Assembly (NCBI GenBank): GCA_910578395.1
Contig: CAJTPZ010000002.1
Location: forward strand, 124,242 to 188,241
Direction of reading: 5' to 3'
Length of the DNA: 64,000 nucleotides
Source of the DNA: an uncultured Muribaculaceae bacterium
GTDB taxonomy: Bacteria; Bacteroidota; Bacteroidia; Bacteroidales; Muribaculaceae
Made by a program: the position numbers and the translations under genes. This document shows positions 1 through 9,031 of this stretch, piece by piece. The notes under the pieces were generated by a model, which was given only the letters and a program-made list of their open reading frames with translations, did not search any database and was not told the DNA's origin. The first letter of the stretch is position 1, and every line of letters starts with the position of its first letter.

Positions 1-43
1 TACAAGTTTAAAATATTCCCTAATCCTTTGTTATTGCTTGAGA

Positions 44-643
44 TCACACGATCCCTTCCGCCTCAAACATCCGGCGGTAGTACTCCGCCTTTTTCTCTAC
101 CTTCATCGGATAGGCGCGCGACGTCGACGGCATACGCCAGATATGCAGACGGCGTCCGTCGCACACGCCCTCGGTCATCTCGCCCATTTTCGGACGCACA
201 CATCCCGTAAGATCTGCAATCACATCGGAAGCTTTCTCCCCTGTCGTGCACAGGGCCGTTATATCGGGGGCCTTTGCGAGTAACCCCGCCAGATCCACCG
301 GCTCGACTATATGCAGGAACTTGTCCGACGCATTACCCTTGAGCCTGACAACTTTGTGTGCCGTATCGTGCATTGCTATGTGCCTCTCGATAAGCAACCG
401 CTTTATATCATCAAGACGATAGCTGCGAGACTCCTTATCGTATAAAGCAAAAGCATCTCCAAAAAACACGATCCCCATCATCTTCCAGAAATCATTGGTC
501 GGATTGGGATAATAGAAATCCATAGCCCAACGATGATCTCCGGGAGGAAACGTCCCCATCACCAGAATGCGCGCACCCGCAGGAACAAACGGTTCCCACG
601 GGTGGCTATAGATTATCTGGTCTGTTGTTTCTGTCTGTTTCAT
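44..643 (-). CDS. Uracil-DNA glycosylase-like (MUG family) protein
   Basis: A 199-residue protein of the uracil-DNA glycosylase superfamily, probably a mismatch-type base-excision repair enzyme that removes uracil or related bases from DNA. Visible motifs are the N-terminal G-T-F-P-P-G around residues 30-35, P-N-P-T-N-D-F-W at 46-53, which resembles the active-site and base-pocket segment of this superfamily, and a C-terminal M-P-S-T-S-R-A near 171-177 in the place of the DNA-intercalation loop. It starts at ATG 643 and overlaps the stop of the upstream aminopeptidase gene by 4 bp (ATGA), so the two are translationally coupled. The family is clear; the substrate cannot be told from sequence alone. 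Only 43 bp of featureless DNA precede it at the window edge. Confidence 0.8.
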   Translation of the reverse strand: MKQTETTDQIIYSHPWEPFVPAGARILVMGTFPPGDHRWAMDFYYPNPTNDFWKMMGIVFFGDAFALYDKESRSYRLDDIKRLLIERHIAMHDTAHKVVRLKGNASDKFLHIVEPVDLAGLLAKAPDITALCTTGEKASDVIADLTGCVRPKMGEMTEGVCDGRRLHIWRMPSTSRAYPMKVEKKAEYYRRMFEAEGIV

Positions 644-2058
644 TCAGGTATTTCAAGGCTTTCGCTCGAGTAAAGCGGATCCCATGCCGGAAGTTTGATA
701 GGCTTTTTATTCTTGAGCGTTTCAAGCACAACAGCCGGAACATACTTTTTGTTGGCCACCAGACGGAAAAGATATTCATCCATCCAGGCGTCGGTCATTA
801 TCAGATGACCGTCATTGGCACCAGGGCCCCAACTGTTTTCCACCCACCATTTCACCGGCTTTCCATCCTTATCGAGATCAACACCGGCGAGAGTCATGGC
901 ATGCGACGAAGCCGAGGCTCCCGAAGCGATACGCTCCGCTTTGTTCATACCGTAAGTGGTATCGAAAAGCGACTCATAGTCGTATGTCTCAAGATCAAGC
1001 GCACCGCGGTCGCGGTCATAGCACTTGCCCACGTCGCACGAAAAATACATCATAGTGCTGTCTTTGATCGACTTGATCGCTGTCTTCTTGATCACCTCGA
1101 TAGGAACGTTCACAAATTTCCAGTTGTCTCCGTCGTAGAGGTGACGGTCAAGATCGATTTCATACACTTCGTAATAGGGACGTGACGGGTCGTTCATCAT
1201 CATAACGAAGTCGCCGCGCAGATCTGTGCCTATATACTCTTTATAAAACTCTTGCGGCGTATATGTGCGCGTATCCACAGGCTTTCCCTTGGCGTCGTAG
1301 CGTGTCCATGTGAACTCCGTGGGAGGCACGCCGAGATTCAGAGCGAGGAAGCGGTAAACCTCCTTGAGCATTTCCATCTTCTTGGCTTCGAGTGTCTTGA
1401 CATTTGATCCGCCAGCAGCCATCTTTCGCAGCTGCAGACCCCATTCCCTAAGCTTGTTACTCAGGAGCATGCGCATCGTGCCGGTTGAGTTGCTCTGTGC
1501 TGTCTCGGCCATAACAGTTGCCGGAACCACACCATATTTCATGATATTGTCGGCCACGCCAGTAAACTGCCCGCCATCGCTCAACGGATTATGGAACAGC
1601 CAGTCGACCGTGCGGTTGTCGCTCGGCTCTTTGGCAGTGTCGATGATAGCCTGAAGGAAAAGATTGCTCTTCTCAAGCTGATCATAGAAGAAATTATAGT
1701 TCTGCGACAGTTGGAACGACGGCAGATTCAGCTTGTTGATCATGTCGCTCCGCAACACATTCAGACCGGTGAAAAGCCAGCAACGTCCCGATGATTTCTG
1801 ATTGGAGATACCTTTGGTCGGCACCTTGTGAGAGAAGTGCGTATCAAAATTATTCATGCGCTCCTGATTCAAGGCAAGCGTATTGATGCTGCCCGACGCG
1901 AGAGCGTTAGTGATAGCCTTGTCAGAAGTCGTGGGTGTATAGGAATCGGCAATAGACTTCAAGTCGTTGGCTGAAAGTCCGCCGGGACCATACTGAGCCG
2001 AAACAGACAGACAGATCGCTGCTCCCAAAGCAGCCAGAGATATACGATGTTTTTGCAT
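640..2058 (-). CDS. pepC: Secreted C1B aminopeptidase (bleomycin hydrolase type)
   Basis: A 472-residue papain-fold cysteine aminopeptidase of family C1B. The N-terminus is a signal peptide ending near A-Q at residues 21-22, so the protein acts in the periplasm or outside, unlike the cytosolic PepC of lactic bacteria. The oxyanion Gln (about 87) and catalytic Cys (about 93) lie in Q-K-S-S-G-R-C-W. The catalytic His follows in S-S-H-A-M-T-L-A-G, and the Asn lies in V-E-N-S-W-G. Family members form hexameric barrels that trim peptides from the N-terminus. It is the first gene of a two-gene minus-strand unit with the glycosylase and is divergent from the lipoprotein gene at 2229. The 170-bp divergent region has no promoter I can defend. 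Confidence 0.9.
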   Translation of the reverse strand: MQKHRISLAALGAAICLSVSAQYGPGGLSANDLKSIADSYTPTTSDKAITNALASGSINTLALNQERMNNFDTHFSHKVPTKGISNQKSSGRCWLFTGLNVLRSDMINKLNLPSFQLSQNYNFFYDQLEKSNLFLQAIIDTAKEPSDNRTVDWLFHNPLSDGGQFTGVADNIMKYGVVPATVMAETAQSNSTGTMRMLLSNKLREWGLQLRKMAAGGSNVKTLEAKKMEMLKEVYRFLALNLGVPPTEFTWTRYDAKGKPVDTRTYTPQEFYKEYIGTDLRGDFVMMMNDPSRPYYEVYEIDLDRHLYDGDNWKFVNVPIEVIKKTAIKSIKDSTMMYFSCDVGKCYDRDRGALDLETYDYESLFDTTYGMNKAERIASGASASSHAMTLAGVDLDKDGKPVKWWVENSWGPGANDGHLIMTDAWMDEYLFRLVANKKYVPAVVLETLKNKKPIKLPAWDPLYSSESLEIPE

Positions 2059-2228
2059 GATGTGAGTATGATTTTATGCAAAGTAAGCATTTTTTTCAAA
2101 AGACTTCTGCGAAAATGGCCAAACTTTTTTCCCTTTTCAACGTTTATTTAATAAAAACTACGAGGGCGACAGGCGTCATCTCTATCCGCCTGTCTTGATC
2201 ACCGATTATGCAACCAAATATCGATATT

Positions 2229-2495
2229 ATGAAAAAACTGATTTACGGAGCTGCGCTCCTCGCCATTGCCGGCATGAGCGCCTGTGCTCCTAAAAACACA
2301 AAAAACGAGGCTAATGCACCGCTTCCTCTTCCCGATGCAGCCTATGACTCAACTTATGTAAAAGAGGTCTCTGAAGCTGCCGACGAGCAGATTGTTGTTA
2401 CTGAAACACCTACTCCCGGTGGCGGCGAAAACATCACTGACACCATCTCGCAGGACACTGTTGTAAGCGACGGTTCGACAATCGTTCCCCAGTAA
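2229..2495 (+). CDS. Small lipoprotein of unknown function
   Basis: An 88-residue protein beginning with a lipoprotein signal (M-K-K-L-I, hydrophobic stretch, then lipobox G-M-S-A-C), followed by a low-complexity region rich in Pro, Thr, Asp and Glu. I chose ATG 2229 over an in-frame ATG at 2208 because it places the Lys-Lys directly before the hydrophobic core. No domain is recognisable. It is probably a lipid-anchored periplasmic or surface peptide. It is monocistronic: a strong hairpin terminator follows at 2532. Confidence 0.75.
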   Translation: MKKLIYGAALLAIAGMSACAPKNTKNEANAPLPLPDAAYDSTYVKEVSEAADEQIVVTETPTPGGGENITDTISQDTVVSDGSTIVPQ

Positions 2496-2531
2496 GCCTA
2501 CAGAACGGGATTCCTTCGATTTCTACACCAC

Positions 2532-2574
2532 ACGGGGATGCATAGCCTATGGCAGTGCACCCCGTATTATTTTA
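2532..2574 (+). terminator. Rho-independent terminator of the small lipoprotein gene
   Basis: The arm ACGGGG-a-TGCA (2532-2542) pairs with TGCA-CCCCGT (2556-2565) and is followed by ATTATTTT. It lies 37 bp after the lipoprotein stop. The stem contains the first possible ATG (2538) of the next reading frame, which supports the downstream start at 2592 for the phosphatase. Confidence 0.7.
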
Positions 2575-2591
2575 CTCACAAACCGATTGTG

Positions 2592-3860
2592 ATGTTACGG
2601 TTATCTATTGTTTTCACAGGCCTCATCCTGCTCTCAATGCAGGGAAACGCACAGACAAACTTCTCATTCGAGCAATGCCAGGGAAGCGCAATGCCGTATA
2701 TGGCTCCAAAACATGTCATTGCACATCCCGACTCACTTACTCCTATCATGATCAATCATGTAGGACGACATGGTGCACGGTATCTCACTTCTTCTGACAA
2801 AGTAAAAAAAGTTCTCGGATTTCTTGATGAGGCGGAAAAAAACGGAACACTGACACCTCTTGGCTCCGAGCTACGCTCCTTGTGCCGGAAAATCATAGAC
2901 CGTTCGGCCGGACGATGGGGCACACTTGACAGCCTCGGCATGGCCGAGCAGGAAGGAATAGCGGCACGCTTGTGCGAGGCATATCCGCACCTCGTCAGAA
3001 ACGCAACGATCGAGGCTATCTCATCCTATGTCCCACGATGCATAATGAGCATGGACTGTTTCACACACGAGATGGCACGTCAAGACAATAGCATCACTGT
3101 ATATACATCGTCCGGACGCATAAACTCACCACTGATGCGACCGTTTGACATTGACACAACCTATATTGATTTTGTACGTGACGAGCCTTACAAAAAAGCT
3201 TACACCATATATTGCGACAGCATAGTGCCGTCAGCACCGGCGCTACGGCTATCCACTGCCAATATCGACACTGGAAGGCTTCGCGACGCATCTCTTGCCG
3301 AATACAATATGCTTGCAGGATTACAAGCTATGGGGATTGACATAGACCTGAGGCACTACTTTACCGACAAGGAAATAAACGCCCTATGGAGAGCAAGAAA
3401 TCTCGATCAGTATCTTGTTCGCACGGCCAGCCGCTACTCATCGGCTCCCGCCGACATTGCGGCTGCGTTAATACGCGATCTAATCTCCACTACCGATCAG
3501 GTAATCGATGGCCGTCTGGATGCAAGAATTCAATTGCGGTTCGGACACGCCGAGACCATGATGCCTCTTCTTTCACTGCTGCGGCTGCCCGGATGCTATT
3601 ATATTTCCGACAACCTTGCATCTGTCGCAGAAAACTGGCAGAACTTCCACGTTGTGCCGATGGCATCCAACCTTCAGTTAAAACTGTTCAGAGCCACATC
3701 CGGACGCTATTATGTCAGAGCCGATTTCAATGAGGTACCGGTTCCGCTTATCGATGGACGCAACGACATTTATGTTCCATGGGATGACGCCCGCGACTAT
3801 CTTACCTCTATAGTACGCAAAGCCTCGCTACAGTCTCGATCTGAAACGATTGATCAATAA
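2592..3860 (+). CDS. Secreted histidine acid phosphatase, MINPP/phytase-like
   Basis: A 422-residue clade-2 histidine phosphatase. A signal peptide (residues 1-20, ending G-N-A-Q) directs export. The catalytic R-H-G-A-R motif is at about 59-63, with His60 the expected phospho-acceptor. The C-terminal proton-donor motif is H-A-E (in F-G-H-A-E-T-M-M-P), as in multiple inositol-polyphosphate phosphatases, rather than the H-D of classical acid phosphatases. The likely activity is phosphate release from phytate or other phosphomonoesters in the periplasm or in vesicles. ATG 2592 is preferred because it begins the signal peptide and lies just after the upstream terminator. Its last 33 bp overlap the 3' end of the convergent acyltransferase gene. 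The family is firm; the substrate is inferred. Confidence 0.85.
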   Translation: MLRLSIVFTGLILLSMQGNAQTNFSFEQCQGSAMPYMAPKHVIAHPDSLTPIMINHVGRHGARYLTSSDKVKKVLGFLDEAEKNGTLTPLGSELRSLCRKIIDRSAGRWGTLDSLGMAEQEGIAARLCEAYPHLVRNATIEAISSYVPRCIMSMDCFTHEMARQDNSITVYTSSGRINSPLMRPFDIDTTYIDFVRDEPYKKAYTIYCDSIVPSAPALRLSTANIDTGRLRDASLAEYNMLAGLQAMGIDIDLRHYFTDKEINALWRARNLDQYLVRTASRYSSAPADIAAALIRDLISTTDQVIDGRLDARIQLRFGHAETMMPLLSLLRLPGCYYISDNLASVAENWQNFHVVPMASNLQLKLFRATSGRYYVRADFNEVPVPLIDGRNDIYVPWDDARDYLTSIVRKASLQSRSETIDQ

Positions 3861-4973
3861 ACGCCGCACAGGTTCGTCATAATACCGCATTGCCGCCCAT
3901 GCAATGATAACTATACCAACGAAAAGCAACGCACACACAGGCAATGCGTTTTCATACGGGATGTTGTTTTTCCACACCCACGCATAAAACAGATACATTA
4001 CCGGATAATGTGTTATGTACAACGGGTAGGAAATACGCCCGACAAAACCGCATACAGCGGTCGACCAGCGGTCGGTCGTGACCCCGCAGGCTCCCAATGC
4101 GACAACCGCAGGAAAAACGATCAGCGAGCACACCGAATCATATACCGCATTCATGACTGAAGGCTCCGATCCGCCTGCATAAGGGCACGCCATGACTGCA
4201 ACGATTACAATAGCAGCAATCCAGAAAGCTCCATTTATGCGCCTGGGTCTGAACACCCGCGACAGCAGCAGACCGGCAGAAAATGAGAAAGCCAACCGCA
4301 GGAATCCCATCAGGGACCCCCAGCCGGCAAGCGACCATCCGTTGCCTATATGATACGTTCCCGAAAGATCGGCAAATGCTGTTGCGGCAAGAGCGGCACC
4401 TGTCAACGCAACAAAAAACGAAAGCATTTTGGTCGACATCCTGTACAGCACCGTCGCATATAGCAAACTCCCTATATATTCAAAAAACAAAGACCACGAC
4501 GGACCATTGAGCGGAAACATCTCAGTGTATCCTCGCACATCGACAACTGAGCCGGGCCATGCCGGAATCATAAAGATACCGCATAGCAACGATATCACCA
4601 CTGCTGTAACCGACACAGAGCTACCGTCCCATTTCACACAGCCCGACATCACAAACGACACAGCGCCAAGCACGGCGCCAAATACCACCATAGGCTCAAG
4701 CCTGATGATGCGCCACAACATGAAACGTCCAGCTGTAAGGCCCTCTTTCCAACGATCCTTATAGGCATAGCCAAGCACAAAACCGGAAAGAACAAAAAAG
4801 AAATCCACCGCCAGATAGCCGTGATTGATGCGCTGATCAACTGCCGAAGTAGCAAAAGCCTCAAAAAAATGAAACCATACCACCATTACAGCCGCAACCC
4901 CACGCAATCCGTCAAGAATTTCATAACGTGGTTTCGCAACTGACTGTTCTTTCCCCTTGAAAAGACCTGACAT
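3828..4973 (-). CDS. Acyltransferase 3 family membrane protein (OafA/YrhL-like)
   Basis: A 381-residue integral membrane protein with about ten hydrophobic segments and the N-terminal family signature L-D-G-L-R-G-V-A-A near residue 22, followed by a conserved His in V-W-F-H-F. Such proteins O-acetylate or otherwise O-acylate sugars of lipopolysaccharide, peptidoglycan or antibiotics in the inner membrane. It is the last gene of the envelope run, 8 bp after the glycosyltransferase gene, so surface glycan modification is the natural guess. Its 3' end overlaps that of the convergent phosphatase gene by 33 bp. Confidence 0.85.
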   Translation of the reverse strand: MSGLFKGKEQSVAKPRYEILDGLRGVAAVMVVWFHFFEAFATSAVDQRINHGYLAVDFFFVLSGFVLGYAYKDRWKEGLTAGRFMLWRIIRLEPMVVFGAVLGAVSFVMSGCVKWDGSSVSVTAVVISLLCGIFMIPAWPGSVVDVRGYTEMFPLNGPSWSLFFEYIGSLLYATVLYRMSTKMLSFFVALTGAALAATAFADLSGTYHIGNGWSLAGWGSLMGFLRLAFSFSAGLLLSRVFRPRRINGAFWIAAIVIVAVMACPYAGGSEPSVMNAVYDSVCSLIVFPAVVALGACGVTTDRWSTAVCGFVGRISYPLYITHYPVMYLFYAWVWKNNIPYENALPVCALLFVGIVIIAWAAMRYYDEPVRRLLINRFRSRL

Positions 4974-4981
4974 CCACTATA

Positions 4982-6100
4982 TTATTTTACCAGTGACATA
5001 TAAAGCGAATGCAACTGCTCTGCCTGGATGCGGTCAGTGAAGCGGGCAGCATATTCCCGGCCTGACACCGACATTCTGCAAGACAAACCGTCATCTTCAA
5101 GAATTCTCTCGATTGCCGAAGCCCATTCTGCTGACTGAGAATCAGCTTCCAAATAAACCGAATCAGGACCACCGGCCTCTTCAAGGCACGATCCTTTCGA
5201 CGCTATTACAGGTGTACCTATGGCAAGTGCCTCGGCCACAGGGATTCCAAAACCCTCATATTTCGACGGATTCAGAGCCACCGATGCTCCGGCATAGAGA
5301 GCGGGAAGATCCTGTGTCGGAACTCCGTTGAGTATCTTGACTCTGTTGCCGAACACGCTTGCCGATTCCTCTACCTTCTGCTGATAGGGCGTGCGCTTAC
5401 CCACTATCACAGCCTCCACATCATCAGGCAGGAAACGCAGAGCGTCAACAGCCACACATGCCCGCTTACGCTCCTCGATAGTGCCTACACATATCACATA
5501 CCTGCCGGATATTCCATAGACATTCCTTATCCTGTCTACCTCCGCATCATCGACAGTATTGAAATATACCGGATCAATACTCTGATATATGACATGAATC
5601 TTCTCCGGTGATATGCCATAGAGATCCACTATATCCCGGCGGGTCCAGTCGCTAACGGCCACTATCGCGTCGGATTCGATGCACGCCTTGCGCGTTTTGG
5701 CCTCAAGAGTGCGGCGCATCATTGCCGGATAAGTCTCCGGATGACGCAAAAAGATAAGGTCATGTATAGTGACCACTTTTTTACAGACGGCCGATGTGAT
5801 ATTAGCCGGCAACTCGTTGCTAAGGCCATGAAACAGGTCAACACCGTCGCTCTCAAGCCGTCGCGGCAACCCAAAAGCACGCCAAAGTTCAAAACCAGTC
5901 TTTCCTGGCATGGAAAAAGGCTGAGTCACGATCCTTGCAGCGGCACTGATCTGTGCCGCTGCTGTCCGGTTATGCTTTCTCGGACCGTAAACCGTCACAT
6001 CATCGCCGATTTTAAGAAGACCGTTGATTACCCTCCGGCTATAGTTGCCTATGCCGGTAAAATTGCCAAGCGCCTTCTTGCCATCGACTCCGATTCTCAT
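4982..6100 (-). CDS. Glycosyltransferase family 4 (GT-B fold)
   Basis: A 372-residue retaining glycosyltransferase of the GT4 type. The N-terminal half has the acceptor Rossmann domain (G-N-F-T-G-I-G-N-Y-S-R near residue 12). The C-terminal half has the nucleotide-sugar domain with V-G-T-I-E-E-R-K and the E-x7-E motif (Y-E-G-F-G-I-P-V-A-E-A). It has no signal peptide, so it acts on the cytoplasmic face of the inner membrane. The ATG overlaps the kdsB stop by 4 bp. With kdsB, waaA and the LpxL-like gene upstream it probably adds a sugar to the LPS core or a surface glycan. Donor and acceptor are not deducible. Confidence 0.85.
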   Translation of the reverse strand: MRIGVDGKKALGNFTGIGNYSRRVINGLLKIGDDVTVYGPRKHNRTAAAQISAAARIVTQPFSMPGKTGFELWRAFGLPRRLESDGVDLFHGLSNELPANITSAVCKKVVTIHDLIFLRHPETYPAMMRRTLEAKTRKACIESDAIVAVSDWTRRDIVDLYGISPEKIHVIYQSIDPVYFNTVDDAEVDRIRNVYGISGRYVICVGTIEERKRACVAVDALRFLPDDVEAVIVGKRTPYQQKVEESASVFGNRVKILNGVPTQDLPALYAGASVALNPSKYEGFGIPVAEALAIGTPVIASKGSCLEEAGGPDSVYLEADSQSAEWASAIERILEDDGLSCRMSVSGREYAARFTDRIQAEQLHSLYMSLVK

Positions 6101-6828
6101 TCCTGTATTGTACGCAGATATGCTTCCACTCCGGCGATATCCTTGCGGTTGTCGACCGAAAGCGACTTACTGTAGCAGTTGTAATAATAGATTGGCACTC
6201 CGTTTTCTATAAATCTGAAAGAATCGTTTTCCTCGATCTTTTCAATCGGACCACGGGGGGTGGTGTGATAAAACTCAAGAGCAAGACGGTTGAATGCACC
6301 CACGCCTACAAACTTATGGTAGACGTAATCCATATTTCCCTTCGGATAAGGGATTGGACTGCGGGAGATAAACAGACAACGGTCATGGCTGTCAACGACA
6401 ATTTTAAGGTTAGTGGCGTCAACAACCTCCACAGGATTGCTGAAATCGGTCATAAGATTCGACACATACAGCTCTCCCTCCTTGATTTCATCAGGTATGC
6501 ACTTAACTATCGCATCACGACGAAGCAATGGTTCGTCACCGTTCACCATTACATAGAGATCGGCATCGATACGTGTCGACACCTCATAGAGCCGTTCAGT
6601 AGCTGTATCATGATCAGGCGATGTCATCAGCACCTTGGCTCCGAACCCTTCTGCCACATTGCGGATTTTATCGGAGTCAGTCGCCACGTAAACTTCATCA
6701 AACTCAGGCACATTCTTGCAGTTGTTCCACACATGCCATATCATGGGTTTGCCAAGAATAAGAGCAAGTGGCTTCTCAAAAAAACGCGTCGACTCAGCTC
6801 TCGCCGGTATCACACAGATTATCTTCAT
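6097..6828 (-). CDS. kdsB: CMP-Kdo synthetase
   Basis: A 243-residue 3-deoxy-manno-octulosonate cytidylyltransferase, which activates Kdo with CTP to give the CMP-Kdo used by WaaA. The N-terminal nucleotide-binding stretch is I-P-A-R-A-E-S-T-R-F with K-P-L and G-K-P-M-I-W-H-V-W behind it. The V-N-G-D-E-P-L segment near residue 95 is the metal and sugar site, and A-T-D-S-D is typical. Length matches the family (about 245-250). It is tightly coupled to the downstream glycosyltransferase (4-bp overlap) and lies 36 bp after the LpxL-type acyltransferase, within the lipid A/Kdo block. Confidence 0.95.
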   Translation of the reverse strand: MKIICVIPARAESTRFFEKPLALILGKPMIWHVWNNCKNVPEFDEVYVATDSDKIRNVAEGFGAKVLMTSPDHDTATERLYEVSTRIDADLYVMVNGDEPLLRRDAIVKCIPDEIKEGELYVSNLMTDFSNPVEVVDATNLKIVVDSHDRCLFISRSPIPYPKGNMDYVYHKFVGVGAFNRLALEFYHTTPRGPIEKIEENDSFRFIENGVPIYYYNCYSKSLSVDNRKDIAGVEAYLRTIQE

Positions 6829-6864
6829 ATCAATTCTCTTTTCAGAGTTATATTTTTCGTTAAA

Positions 6865-7803
6865 TTACGACTTTTTTACTTCTCCTGACGACTTTTCTCT
6901 GCCGAATTTCCAACGGTTGTGACTCCACAGCCACATCGACGGGTCCCGTCGCACCGTCTGCTCAAACATTTCAAGAAACTTACGGGTATATGCGTATGGA
7001 TCCTTGTCATCCTTATCAGGCTCTATCGGCACAAACGTAAACGTATAGTGTCCTCGGCGCGGACGGGCTATGTCAAGATAAAAAAATGCCGCGTCAACCC
7101 GCTTTGAAATTTCTTCGGCTCCAGGAGAGTATGCCGTGTCATGATTCATAAAATATGTCCAATGATTCAAGGATGCACTATTAGGACGCTGATCGGCTAT
7201 AAAGCCTATTGCCCAGCTCTGCTTCCTCATACTCATACCTATAAGTTCTCTCACAACCTTTTTCTGCGGTATAGGCAGAAAACCCCATCGCGATCTCATC
7301 TGCAGGAAAACCCTGTCCCACACATTGGAATGCATAGGACGATATACCATCCCGCATATCGCGTCACTGCTGATATAACGGCCTATCTCCTGCACCCATT
7401 CCCAGTTCCCATAATGGCCGAGCATGATTGCAATCGATTTTCCATCGGCAATCTCTGAATTCAATGCCTCTACGCCATTCACGGTCACTCTGCGGCGCAT
7501 TTCAGCGTCACTGATATGAAACAATTTCACACTCTCCATCATCACATCGCATAGATGACGGTAAAATTTATTTTCTATATGGCGGCGCTCCCGCACGCTC
7601 ATCTCAGGAAAACACTCCGTGATATTTTTCCTGATGACTTTCCGGCGGTAACCTATAGCTCTGACAAAAAATGACAGTACAGACCCTATAAAATGAAGCA
7701 CGCACAACGGCAAAAGGGCAAACAGACTCAGAAATCCTGTAATAAGATTTTTCTGAATCCTTTGGCCGCAGCCCAGGCCTTCATTATCATTCCCTTTGCT
7801 CAT
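6865..7803 (-). CDS. Lipid A biosynthesis acyltransferase (LpxL/HtrB family)
   Basis: A 312-residue lysophospholipid-type acyltransferase, expected to add secondary acyl chains to Kdo-lipid IVA or a related lipid at the inner membrane. A hydrophobic anchor lies near residues 20-45, and the catalytic H-x4-E motif is present as H-Y-G-N-W-E. The M-V-Y-R-P segment follows as in other family members. Its start overlaps the end of waaA by 17 bp. Context with waaA and kdsB supports lipid A work over ornithine-lipid work, which other family members do. Confidence 0.9.
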   Translation of the reverse strand: MSKGNDNEGLGCGQRIQKNLITGFLSLFALLPLCVLHFIGSVLSFFVRAIGYRRKVIRKNITECFPEMSVRERRHIENKFYRHLCDVMMESVKLFHISDAEMRRRVTVNGVEALNSEIADGKSIAIMLGHYGNWEWVQEIGRYISSDAICGMVYRPMHSNVWDRVFLQMRSRWGFLPIPQKKVVRELIGMSMRKQSWAIGFIADQRPNSASLNHWTYFMNHDTAYSPGAEEISKRVDAAFFYLDIARPRRGHYTFTFVPIEPDKDDKDPYAYTRKFLEMFEQTVRRDPSMWLWSHNRWKFGREKSSGEVKKS

Positions 7804-9031
7804 ATTCCGGTCTGTTTCCTTTATTTATCAGATCCTCTATCTGCTTGGCGATCACTGAGGCAGATCCACTGTTCAAATCTACAAATTTCAAAGCGTCCTC
7901 ATGCACCCTGCATCTTTGATCATCGTCAGTTTCAAGTGTCTCTATCCAACGTGCAAGCTCATCTCCGTTATTCACAACACGCCCTATGCCGAGTTCCATC
8001 ATTACCCTTGGAGTAGCCTTACGCTCTATCCGTGGCCCGTAGGAAGTAGGCAATCCATAGGCAATAGGTTCTATCACGCTATGCAATAACCGTGTGAATC
8101 CACCACCCACATAAGCGTAACGACCATATCGGTAAAGTCTCGACAATTGTCCCACTGAGTCCACAATAAGAGTGCCAACGTCATTCATGTCAGTCGTTTC
8201 CGAGACCTCCGACAGTCTTACGCAATTGCCGGGCATGGCCCTCTCGATTTCTCCGATCAGTTTTTCCGTAATTTCATGCGGAACGGCAATAATCTTCATC
8301 TGCGGCAGCTTTCGGGCTGCACAACCGATAATCTCCACATCATTGCGGTCATGTACGCTGCCTGCCACAAGCACTCTTCCACCGGCCGACTCCGAAAATT
8401 TTTCTAAAGCAGGATCATTCCATTCGGTTGCGGCAATAGCCGCCGCATTGTCAAACAACGGATCTCCGGTCTTCAGCACCCGTTTACATCCGATATTTTC
8501 CAGTCTGTCGGCTGTTACGTCATCATGAACGACCACTACATCAAGATGGCGGAGCATATTTCTGCGGCTTCCTCCCCACCATTTAAGTGCCGAACAACCG
8601 TCGTAAAGCAGTGTCGACAATTGCATCACAGGAATACTGCGACGCTTAAGTTCGCGCATGTAATAAGGCCATAGCTCTGAAACCATAAAAACTGCCGCCT
8701 CGGGAGCGACAGCCTCAAGCATACGGCGGGCATTGCCGGGTGTATCAAGAGGAAGCGCGAACACATAATCGGCTCCGCACTCCCTCTTGGTCTTGCCGCC
8801 CAAGGTATCGAAGCCTGTGGGCGAAAAAAAAGTCAAAACTATAGCCAGATCCGGCATACGGCGCCCAAGCTCTGCAAGGACCGGCCTCGCTATCTGGTAT
8901 TCACCAAGTGACGAAGCATGTATCCAAAGACGCCGGTGGCGTTCTGCCGACATGGATTCGGCAATACGTCCGGTCAGTCCGAATTGGGCTCCGATAAATC
9001 GGCGCAGTTTACTTTCATGGGTGTTTCCCAT
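7787..9031 (-). CDS. waaA: Kdo transferase, N-terminally short
   Basis: A 414-residue 3-deoxy-D-manno-octulosonic acid transferase (GT30), which moves Kdo from CMP-Kdo to lipid IVA. The family signature W-I-H-A-S-S-L-G-E-Y starts near residue 35 and carries the catalytic Glu. The C-terminal domain has V-A-G-S-V-H-D and the Y-V-G-G-G-F segment. I start at ATG 9031; the in-frame codon at 9034 is TTG. The gene begins inside the end of metK. Usual members begin with a hydrophobic membrane segment before the signature. Here the region before it is short and polar (about 34 residues), so the anchor seems missing. The rest is intact and probably functional. Confidence 0.9.
   Translation of the reverse strand: MGNTHESKLRRFIGAQFGLTGRIAESMSAERHRRLWIHASSLGEYQIARPVLAELGRRMPDLAIVLTFFSPTGFDTLGGKTKRECGADYVFALPLDTPGNARRMLEAVAPEAAVFMVSELWPYYMRELKRRSIPVMQLSTLLYDGCSALKWWGGSRRNMLRHLDVVVVHDDVTADRLENIGCKRVLKTGDPLFDNAAAIAATEWNDPALEKFSESAGGRVLVAGSVHDRNDVEIIGCAARKLPQMKIIAVPHEITEKLIGEIERAMPGNCVRLSEVSETTDMNDVGTLIVDSVGQLSRLYRYGRYAYVGGGFTRLLHSVIEPIAYGLPTSYGPRIERKATPRVMMELGIGRVVNNGDELARWIETLETDDDQRCRVHEDALKFVDLNSGSASVIAKQIEDLINKGNRPEYEQRE

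Noticed and set aside
625..1185. Long plus-strand frame opposite the pepC gene
   Set aside because: It lies wholly antisense to a gene with clear catalytic motifs, and its translation has no domain. The same applies to the long frames opposite pnp (41033-42010), metH (30274-30792) and mrp (29150-29938).
2083..2110. Promoter for pepC (minus strand TTTTG and TTACTTTG)
   Set aside because: The spacing between the two halves is only about 10 bp, and the -7 half has a mismatch.
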